From Fibrobacter sp. (GTDB lineage Bacteria; Fibrobacterota; Fibrobacteria; Fibrobacterales; Fibrobacteraceae): a stretch of 64,000 bases of DNA. The notes beneath the pieces are model-generated. The model worked only from the letters and a program-made list of their open reading frames with translations, searched no databases and was not told the DNA's origin. The stretch lies in NCBI GenBank assembly GCA_017642335.1, contig JAGCPF010000035.1:248001-312000 (forward strand). The letters are read 5' to 3'. Position 1 is the first letter of the stretch, and each line of letters begins with the position of its first letter. The translations under genes and the position numbers were made by a program. This document shows positions 58,104-64,000 of this stretch, in pieces.

Positions 58104-59474
58104 ATGTTTGTTGCCATGAACAAGTCTGCGTCTGATTTCAACTCCCAGCACTTCGAAGTCGCCGGATTCATCCGGGAAGTCTTCGGCTACATGGAACGGT
58201 TCAAGGGCCAGCTCTTCATATTGAAGATTGACGACAGCCTGATGGACCACCCCCTGTTCCCGGTGCTCATGCGAGATATCGCCCTGTTGCACAAGGCGGG
58301 TATCCGCATCATTATCGTGCCGGGTACGCGCAAGAGTATCGACGCGCAGCTCAAGGCCTGGGAAATCGAGTCCCGGTTCCATGACGGCGTGCGGCTTACG
58401 AGCGAAGAAGCCCTGCCCCTTATCGAGCAGGCGTCTCTGGGTGTTGCCCAGCGCATCATGAGCCATCTCACGGCGAGCGGGCTCAGTGGCATCCAGGGCA
58501 ACTGGGTGTTGGCGCGGAGCCTCGGCGTCATCGACGGCGTGGACTACATGAGGACGGGCCGGATCGAACGAATCCAGCGCGACATCCTCGAGCAACTTTT
58601 GGACGAGAAGTTCGTGCCCATCATTCCGCCGATTGGCTGGAACAAGCTCGGGCACGCCTACAACATCAGCTCCACCGAACTTGCGACCGAAATCTGCAAG
58701 TACATGAAGGTGGGCAAGCTGTTCTTCATCGGTAACGAGAACGGTATCAAACTCAAGGGACTCGTGACCGGCAAGAACACCAAGTACCTGGAACCCACCG
58801 AGTCGGGCGTGATTTCGGCTTTGGATGTGGACCAGGCGAAGGAACTGTTGGAACTCAATTCCGACGTGTTGAACTTTGCGCAGATGGACTACCTGATGAA
58901 CGCCATCCACGCCTGCGAGGCGGGCGCGAACCGTGTCCACTTGCTGAGCGGTGAATTCCAGGGCAGCGTGCTGCAGGAAGTCTTCAGCGCGCGGGGCGAC
59001 GGTACCATGGTGTATGCGAACCAGTACTCGAGTATCAGGCCCGCGAACATCGAAGATATCCCGGATATCCTCCGGATTATGCAGGACTACATCGCGAAGG
59101 GCTACCTGGTGCCGCGCACGCAGGAAAGCATTTCCGAGAAGCTCAAGGACTATGTGGTGTACAGCATCGACAACAGCATCCACGGATGCGGCGCGTTGCA
59201 CGCCTTTGAAGACGGCATGGCGGAGATTGCTGGCATTGCCGTGGGCGCGAACTACCGCAAGTCGGGCATTGGCGACGCGATTGTACGGCACCTGATTTCT
59301 ATCGGGCGCATGAAGGGCTACAAGAAATTGTTCCTGCTCACGACGCAGGCGCTCGACTGGTTCTACCCGTTCGGATTCGAGGACGGCACGGTCGAGGACT
59401 TGCCCAAGAGCAAGCGGGACAACTACAACCAGAAGCGCAACTCGCGTATCCTCGTGCTCCCGCTCGAAAAATAG
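58104..59474 (+). CDS. argA: Amino-acid N-acetyltransferase (N-acetylglutamate synthase)
   Basis: First enzyme of arginine synthesis, which acetylates glutamate with acetyl-CoA. 456 residues with the classic ArgA two-domain layout: an amino-acid-kinase-like domain (about 20-295) that binds arginine for feedback control, and a GNAT domain (about 313-456) with IRPANIEDIPDIL and the acetyl-CoA loop NYRKSGIG. The start could be 58104 or 58116; neither has a good ribosome site. Regulated allosterically in the family; no operator was seen. Confidence 0.9.
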   Translation: MFVAMNKSASDFNSQHFEVAGFIREVFGYMERFKGQLFILKIDDSLMDHPLFPVLMRDIALLHKAGIRIIIVPGTRKSIDAQLKAWEIESRFHDGVRLTSEEALPLIEQASLGVAQRIMSHLTASGLSGIQGNWVLARSLGVIDGVDYMRTGRIERIQRDILEQLLDEKFVPIIPPIGWNKLGHAYNISSTELATEICKYMKVGKLFFIGNENGIKLKGLVTGKNTKYLEPTESGVISALDVDQAKELLELNSDVLNFAQMDYLMNAIHACEAGANRVHLLSGEFQGSVLQEVFSARGDGTMVYANQYSSIRPANIEDIPDILRIMQDYIAKGYLVPRTQESISEKLKDYVVYSIDNSIHGCGALHAFEDGMAEIAGIAVGANYRKSGIGDAIVRHLISIGRMKGYKKLFLLTTQALDWFYPFGFEDGTVEDLPKSKRDNYNQKRNSRILVLPLEK

Positions 59475-59486
59475 CCTTCTTTTGTC

Positions 59487-59506
59487 ATCCCCGCGAAGGC
59501 GGGGAT
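59487..59506. repeat. Intergenic hairpin repeat (ATCCCCGC/GCGGGGAT)
   Basis: Perfect 8-base inverted arms around GAAG between argA and the nitroreductase gene. It lacks a T-run and therefore looks like a dispersed repeat rather than a terminator. Confidence 0.6.
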
Positions 59507-59522
59507 CTCCAAGGAAAAAAAC

Positions 59523-60113
59523 ATGAACACACTCGAAGCAATACGCACACGTCGCAGTACCCGCAAGTTCAAGGCACAGCCTGTTGAACTCGAGAAGTTG
59601 AAGCAGATTGTCGAGGCGGGCCAGTTCGGGCCTACCGGCGGCAACGCGCAGAGCAACCACTTCTTCGTGATTTCGGATGCCTCGGTGATTGCGAAACTCA
59701 AGGAACTGGTGCAGTCCGCGTTCGCTGCCATGGAACTCCGCGAAGACTTGTATAAGAGCCTCAAGAATTCCATTACGCTGGCGCGCAAAGGAAACTACTC
59801 GTTCTGCTACACGGCGCCCGTGCTGATCGTGGTCGCGAACAAGAAGGAATACGGCAACAACATGGCCGATGTCGCCTGCGCCGTGGAGAACATGATGCTT
59901 GCGGCGAACGAACTTAACCTCGGTAGCTGCTACATCAACCAGCTCAAGTGGCTTAACGAAGACCCGACGCTCCTCGAATACCTGCGCGGTCTCGGCTTGC
60001 GTGAAGACGAACGCGTGTACGCCTCCGTTGCCATCGGCTACGCCGACACGGAAAGTGGCCTTCCGAACCGCGCGGAATCCCCGCGCGTCGGCAACGAAGT
60101 CGTGTTCGTGTAA
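59523..60113 (+). CDS. Nitroreductase-family FMN oxidoreductase
   Basis: A 196-residue flavoenzyme. N-terminal FMN-binding RTRRSTRKF at 8-16, GPTGGNAQSNHFFVI in the middle, and the C-terminal ASVAIGYAD. Length and motifs fit the small NfnB/Frm-type group. The natural substrate is unknown. The start follows AAGGAAAAAAC. Confidence 0.88.
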   Translation: MNTLEAIRTRRSTRKFKAQPVELEKLKQIVEAGQFGPTGGNAQSNHFFVISDASVIAKLKELVQSAFAAMELREDLYKSLKNSITLARKGNYSFCYTAPVLIVVANKKEYGNNMADVACAVENMMLAANELNLGSCYINQLKWLNEDPTLLEYLRGLGLREDERVYASVAIGYADTESGLPNRAESPRVGNEVVFV

Positions 60114-60161
60114 TTTTTGTATATTACTCCAAACACCAGAAAAGGTGGTATTAAGGATCGC
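60114..60161 (+). repeat. 48-bp direct repeat, copy 1
   Basis: Identical to 61243-61290. It begins TTTTTGTATATTACTCC and holds a small hairpin (CACC-AGAAAA-GGTG). In copy 1 it leads straight into the truncated ORF6N frame, because the rest of the leader and the N-terminal codons are missing. Confidence 0.95.
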
Positions 60162-60190
60162 GGATATATACCATCCGTGGAGTCAAGGTG

Positions 60191-61207
60191 ATGCTCGACG
60201 CTGATTTGGCTGAAATTTACGGGTATAGCACGAAAGTCTTCAATCAGCAGGTCAAGAACAATATTGAAAAATTCGATGAGGATTTTCGGTTCCAGTTAAC
60301 AAATAACGAAATCGAAGGACTTTCAAGGTGCAAAATTTGCACCTTAGAACCGGAAAATTCGTTAAAAAAAAGCATTTTTGCTGAAAAAGTCAACTTGAAG
60401 TGCAAAAATTGCACTTCAAGTGACTGTGGAAAACTTGTGCCGCAGAAAAACTTGAGGTCAAAAAATTTGACCTCAAGTTGGGGTGGTGCTAGGTACGCTC
60501 CTTTCGCCTTCACGGAGCAAGGCATCTACATGCTCATGACGGTCCTCAAGGGCGAACAGGCAACGGCGCAGAGTAAGGCGCTCATCCGCCTTTTCAAGCA
60601 GATGAAGGACTATATTATTGCTGAAAACCAGAGCTTGCTAGGGACAAGCGGCATCGTTCAAATTGCGACTCAAACCGCTCAAAACGCTCAGGATATAGCA
60701 CGACTATCTATCGAAATGCAAGAAAATCGCGACTCACTTCAGAAGGTTATGGACAACTTCATCGACCCTTCGACTCACAAGCACTTCTTGATTCTGAACG
60801 GTCGCAAGCTAGATGCCGACATCGCCTACACGCAGATTTACGGTATGGCGAAGAAATCCATTACGATCATCGATGACTATATCGGCGTGAAGACCCTCGA
60901 CTTGTTGCGCCAAATCGCGAAAGGAGTCTCCGTGACAATCTATAGTGACAATCGCAGTTTTGAAACGCTGACCGAACAGATGCAGAAAGATTTTCTTGCG
61001 GTGCGTTCTGATGTCAAATTCGTCATGAACAAGACAAAAGACAAATTCCACGACCGCTACATCTTCTTGGATTACGGACTGAAAAGCGAAAAGTTCTTCC
61101 ACTGCGGAGCATCCAGCAAAGACGCCGGCAACAAAATTACCACCATCATGCAGATTGAATATACGCAGGCGTACCACAGCATTATGGCGATGCTGGAGAA
61201 AAAGTGA
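60191..61207 (+). pseudogene. ORF6N-domain protein, N-terminally truncated copy
   Basis: Paralogue of the gene at 61335-62393. The frame reads back from GTG/ATG 60188-60191 through RIYTIRGVKV to a stop at about 60151. The intact copy has about 38 more residues in front. The 5' part has been lost by a deletion joining the 48-bp leader to codon 'R' of the RIYTIRG motif. It may still be translated from 60191 (338 residues), with GGAG upstream. The ORF6N domain is at 1-40, with an unusual insert of about 50 residues coding three palindromes. The C-terminal domain (LDADIAYTQIYG, DRYIFLDYG, HCGASSKDAGNKI) is phospholipase-D-like and nearly identical to the downstream copy. Confidence 0.75.
60325..60479. 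repeat. Three perfect palindromes inside the ORF6N frame
   Basis: 60325-60345: arms AAGGTGCAAA/TTTGCACCTT, one-base centre. 60393-60421: arms ACTTGAAGTGCAA/TTGCACTTCAAGT, three-base loop. 60449-60479: arms AACTTGAGGTCAAA/TTTGACCTCAAGTT, three-base loop. All lie in one coding insert just before the FTEQGIYML motif. Confidence 0.95.
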
Positions 61208-61242
61208 AGTGATTCCGAAAAAGATTGCAAAATCCACTTTTC

Positions 61243-61318
61243 TTTTTGTATATTACTCCAAACACCAGAAAAGGTGGTATTAAGGATCGCTATCCGCGCA
61301 CGCGGGGCGGTCTTTTTT
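61243..61318 (+). terminator. 48-bp repeat copy 2 with hairpin terminator
   Basis: The 48-bp direct repeat (61243-61290) runs into a GC-rich hairpin (arms GATCGC/GCGGTC and CCGCG/CGCGG, 61285-61312) followed by TTTTTTTT. It ends the transcript of the first ORF6N copy or acts as a leader for the second. The ribosome site AAAGGGGGTGAA follows at once. Confidence 0.75.
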
Positions 61319-61334
61319 TTGCAAAGGGGGTGAA

Positions 61335-62393
61335 ATGAAGGGAAAAGAGAAAAAGATAAAATTGGTTACGGTGAAACCAGAATTTTCACTGATTGATGAG
61401 AATCTGCTCAAGTCTCGGATTTACACCATCCGTGGAGTCAAGGTGATGCTTGATGCCGACCTGGCTGAGATTTACGGGTATAGTACCGGTAGATTCAACG
61501 AGCAGGTAAAATACAATCTTGACAGGTTTGATGACGATTTTCGTTTTCAACTAACTCGTGAAGAATCCGCACACTTGATATCGGAAATTCCGATATCAAG
61601 ATGGGGCGGAACAAGAAAAATGCCCTATGCCTTTACCGAGCAGGGCATCTATATGCTCATGACCGTTCTCAAAGGCGAACAAGCTGTAGCCCAGAGCAAA
61701 GCGCTCATTCGCCTTTTTAAACGATTGAAAGATTACGCCGTTTCGGAAGGCTTGCTAACTAATGGCACAGATGTCACTCCGCTAGCGTTGCAAACCGCTC
61801 AGAATACAAGGGATATTGCCGACGTATCGGCAGATGTCAGGGTCCTTTCTGGCGAGGTGCATGAGATGCGCGGTGAGTTCAGCAAGATGAATATGGATCT
61901 CCAGAAGGTTATGGAAAATTTTGTGGACCCGAGCACCCACAAACATTTCCTGATACTGAACGGTCGCAAGCTAGATGCCGACATCGCCTACACGCAGATT
62001 TACGGCATGGCGAAGAAATCCATCACGATTATCGATGACTATATCGGCGTGAAAACTCTCGACCTGTTGCGCCAAATCGCGAAAGGAGTCTCCGTGACAA
62101 TCTATAGTGACAATCGCAGTTTTGAAACCCTGACGGACCAGATGCAGAAAGATTTTCTTGCGGTGCGTCCTGATGTCAAATTCGTCATGAACAAGACAAA
62201 AGACAAATTCCACGACCGCTACATCTTTCTGGATTACGGACTGAAAAGCGAAAAGCTTTTCCACTGCGGAGCATCCAGCAAAGACGCCGGCAACAAAATT
62301 ACCACCATCATGCAGATAGAATACACGCAGGCGTATCGTAGCATTATGGCGTTGTTGGAGAAAAAGTGCAAAATATGCAAAAATAATCTCTAA
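61335..62393 (+). CDS. ORF6N-domain protein with PLD-like C-terminus
   Basis: A 352-residue protein of the phage- and mobile-element-associated ORF6N family. The N-terminal ORF6N domain covers about 28-75 (IYTIRGVKVMLDADLAEIYG, then FNEQVKYNLDRFDDDFRFQL), followed by FTEQGIYMLMTVLKGEQAVA. A helical linker runs over about 145-195. The C-terminal domain (about 205-345) has HDRYIFLDYG and HCGASSKDAGNKITT and resembles PLD-like domains. The start follows GGGGGTGAA. A perfect 27-bp palindrome lies in the coding sequence (61575-61601). Function unknown; DNA binding is usual for ORF6N. Confidence 0.82.
   Translation: MKGKEKKIKLVTVKPEFSLIDENLLKSRIYTIRGVKVMLDADLAEIYGYSTGRFNEQVKYNLDRFDDDFRFQLTREESAHLISEIPISRWGGTRKMPYAFTEQGIYMLMTVLKGEQAVAQSKALIRLFKRLKDYAVSEGLLTNGTDVTPLALQTAQNTRDIADVSADVRVLSGEVHEMRGEFSKMNMDLQKVMENFVDPSTHKHFLILNGRKLDADIAYTQIYGMAKKSITIIDDYIGVKTLDLLRQIAKGVSVTIYSDNRSFETLTDQMQKDFLAVRPDVKFVMNKTKDKFHDRYIFLDYGLKSEKLFHCGASSKDAGNKITTIMQIEYTQAYRSIMALLEKKCKICKNNL
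61575..61601. repeat. Perfect palindrome inside second ORF6N gene
   Basis: Arms CTTGATATCGGAA and TTCCGATATCAAG around a single base, at the position that corresponds to the palindrome-rich insert of the first copy, before the WGG and FTEQG motifs. Its sequence differs from all three in the first copy. Confidence 0.95.
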
Positions 62394-62467
62394 CATCGTC
62401 CGTTTAGGCCGTATTTTTTATATATTAGGAATGAAAAAATACAAAATATGCAAAAATAATTTCTAAA
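62371..62467 (+). repeat. Direct repeat spanning the ORF6N stop and intergenic region
   Basis: The string CAAAATATGCAAAAATAAT and the following TCTAA occurs at the end of the ORF6N gene (62371-62393) and again at 62442-62467, about 70 bases later. The second copy makes a short frame of 11 codons (start ATG 62432). It sits immediately before the ribosome site of the ATPase gene. Confidence 0.8.
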
Positions 62468-62477
62468 AGAGGACGAA

Positions 62478-63776
62478 ATGTACAAAAGGCAGGCCTATCT
62501 GGACAAATTGGTCCATTCCATCGGGAATGGCTTTATCAAGGTGGTTACCGGAATCCGTCGTTCCGGCAAGTCCTTTTTGTTGAACACCCTCTTTTACGAC
62601 TACCTGAAATACAATGTAACGGATGACGAGCATATAATCCGGTTCGCTTTCGATTCTGCCGAGGACCTTGAACGAATCGGCGAAAATCCGATTGAACTAC
62701 AGTTGAAGAAAAGGCAGGTGGATCCGACAAAGTTTATGGACTATCTGAAAACGTGCATCAAGGATGGTGAGCGGTATTTTTTGTTGCTGGACGAAATTCA
62801 GGAACTGGGCGCGTTTGAGTCTGTCTTGAATTCATATCTTCGGAAACCAGAATTTGAAATTTTTGTAACGGGAAGTAACGCGAAGTTCCTGTCGAAGGAT
62901 TTGATTACGGAGTTTGCGGGCAGGAGTGACCAGATTCATTTGTTGCCGCTTTCTTTCAGCGAGTTCATGGAAAATTTTTCTGGGGACAAGTACCAGGGCT
63001 TTGCGGAGTATCTGCTTTACGGAGGTTTGCCGCTAGTGGCGCAGGAACGCGATGCCGAAAAGAAACGCCGCATTTTGTCGAGTCTTTTTGACGAAGTCTA
63101 TATTCGCGACGTCGTCAAGCGGAATAAAATCAGGAACGAAAACGATTTAAGGGACTTGATTGATGTCTTGTCTTCGTCGGTGGGTTCGCTATCGAGCGCA
63201 GAAAAGATAACGAACACCTTCCATAGTGAAAAGAAGTCTAAGATAACCCGCAATACCGTAGCGAAATTTATCGATTATCTGGAAGATGCTTTCCTGATAA
63301 GTTCGGCTTCGCGCTATGACATCAAGGGCAAACGGTATATCGGAGCTCCGAAGAAGTTCTACTTTGCGGATTTGGGTCTGCGAAATGCGCGACTCAATTT
63401 TAGACAGTTTGAGGAAACGCACCTGATGGAAAACGCCATATACAATGAACTGCTATATCGCGGTTTTAACGTGGATGTCGGTGTGGTGGAGCTTTCGCAA
63501 AAGAATGAGAGCGGGTCTGTTTCCCGAAAGAGCCTTGAAATAGATTTTGTCTGTAATCTAGGGTCGCAGCGTTACTACATTCAGTCGGCATTTTCAATGC
63601 CGGATAATGAAAAAAGGGCCCAGGAAATTAGGCCCTTCAAGACGGTTCGGGATTCGTTCAAGAAAATTGTCGTCACAAAGGATTTCGTGCCGGCCTTCTA
63701 TGACGAAAATGGAATTTTAACCATGAACGTCATTGATTTCTTGATGGAACCGAATAGTTTGATTTCCTTGGGGTGA
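62478..63776 (+). CDS. DUF4143-type AAA+ ATPase
   Basis: A 432-residue ATP-binding protein. Walker A TGIRRSGKS is at about 24-32 and Walker B FLLLDEIQE at about 101-109; arginine-rich sensor region FVTGSNAKFLS follows. The C-terminal part carries the DUF4143 domain with its nuclease-like end (EIDFVCNLGSQRYYIQSAFS). Such ATPases are common in Bacteroidetes and Fibrobacteres, often in accessory regions. Ribosome site GAGGACGAA. Function unknown. Confidence 0.88.
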   Translation: MYKRQAYLDKLVHSIGNGFIKVVTGIRRSGKSFLLNTLFYDYLKYNVTDDEHIIRFAFDSAEDLERIGENPIELQLKKRQVDPTKFMDYLKTCIKDGERYFLLLDEIQELGAFESVLNSYLRKPEFEIFVTGSNAKFLSKDLITEFAGRSDQIHLLPLSFSEFMENFSGDKYQGFAEYLLYGGLPLVAQERDAEKKRRILSSLFDEVYIRDVVKRNKIRNENDLRDLIDVLSSSVGSLSSAEKITNTFHSEKKSKITRNTVAKFIDYLEDAFLISSASRYDIKGKRYIGAPKKFYFADLGLRNARLNFRQFEETHLMENAIYNELLYRGFNVDVGVVELSQKNESGSVSRKSLEIDFVCNLGSQRYYIQSAFSMPDNEKRAQEIRPFKTVRDSFKKIVVTKDFVPAFYDENGILTMNVIDFLMEPNSLISLG

Positions 63777-63887
63777 CGCAACCATGCTTGCATGGCTGTG
63801 GCCGGGCCGCAGGGGTTTCTGTAACGTCCTGAGCTTGAAATGTTTCAACGGTTAGGCAAATACATCTGATTCAAAAATTTTCCAAGT

Positions 63888-64000
63888 CTATTTACAAATT
63901 GCTGGGTTGTTATTCGGGTTCTTGAGCGTCGGTTTCACGTAGATTTCCTTGTCGTAGCCCGCAATCGGGTGGATTGTATTCGGGTCGGGAATGTTTTGCG
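63888..64000 (-). pseudogene. N-terminal fragment of a Vat/CatB-type O-acetyltransferase
   Basis: Reading inward from the window edge on the minus strand: QNIPDPNTIHPIAGYDKEIY, then VKPTLKNPN, which looks like the start of a hexapeptide-repeat xenobiotic or CatB-related acetyltransferase. After NPN the frame continues NNPAICK and stops. The catalytic left-handed beta-helix is missing, so it appears to be a disrupted 5' remnant. The true start lies beyond 64000. The region 63777-63887 contains a CCATGC/GCATGG hairpin and no gene. Confidence 0.5.

Noticed and set aside
58023..59660. 545-codon open frame on the minus strand opposite argA
   Set aside because: Antisense shadow of argA; low-complexity Arg/His/Val-rich composition and no start signals.
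63613..63640. Hairpin AAGGGCC/GGCCCTT inside the DUF4143 ATPase gene as a terminator
   Set aside because: It is within an intact coding sequence and has no T-run.

Overview
The window looks like a chromosomal segment of a Fibrobacter species. It holds seven proteins with the Fibrobacter paralogous FISUMP domain (TIGR02145, C-terminal 'VRCIK[DN]' or close variants). It also holds three copies of the second Fibrobacter paralogous family (TIGR02147/DUF4423) and a circularly permuted GH16 glucanase of the kind known from F. succinogenes. Intergenic repeats are common. I found no tRNA, rRNA, CRISPR array or insertion sequence.

Region 1 (1-10.8 kb, all minus strand): three tandem transcription units. 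Each starts with a TTGA[CT]T / TATATT promoter, encodes a TIGR02147 regulator-like protein, and then one or two FISUMP lipoproteins. The regulator stop codon lies inside the lipoprotein's Shine-Dalgarno sequence (TAGGAGG). Each unit ends in a near-identical TTCG hairpin terminator.

Region 2 (10.8-20.8 kb): alaS, the GH16 lipoprotein, pilC-pilT (type IV pilus), two thioredoxin-fold exported proteins, epmA and another FISUMP protein. A small gene with its own terminator lies at 20986-21117.

Region 3 (21.3-30.4 kb, plus strand): a cysteine desulfurase with tcdA (a csd-like sulfur and tRNA-modification pair), a Y-family polymerase, two small proteins, a CytX-type transporter with a PfkB vitamin kinase and a radical SAM protein, a 14-residue-repeat coiled-coil protein, and two FISUMP proteins.

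Region 4 (30.4-39 kb): a protein with three helix-hairpin-helix-like repeats, an EF-G/TetM-like GTPase carrying an apparent in-frame intergenic-repeat insertion, membrane proteins, a double-flavodoxin oxidoreductase and an HXXEE membrane protein. An AT-rich three-gene cassette of unknown function (37.7-38.9 kb) follows and stands out from its surroundings.

Region 5 (39-49.3 kb, minus): a DUF58 protein and an overlapping recC-recB-recD operon.

Region 6 (49.3-60.1 kb): a membrane PAS-type sensor, glucokinase, a secreted GH30 glycosidase, a YhhN-like membrane protein (paralogue of one in region 4), folD, a small membrane protein, an FKBP-type prolyl isomerase lipoprotein, argA and a nitroreductase.

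Region 7 (60.1-64 kb): accessory DNA. It holds a tandem duplication of an ORF6N gene in which the first copy has lost its N-terminus. Both copies carry perfect palindromes inside the reading frame at the same place. A DUF4143 ATPase and the truncated start of an acetyltransferase follow.

The best candidates for something undescribed are the AT-rich cassette at 37.7-38.9 kb, the in-frame palindromes of the ORF6N pair, and the regulator-lipoprotein modules.
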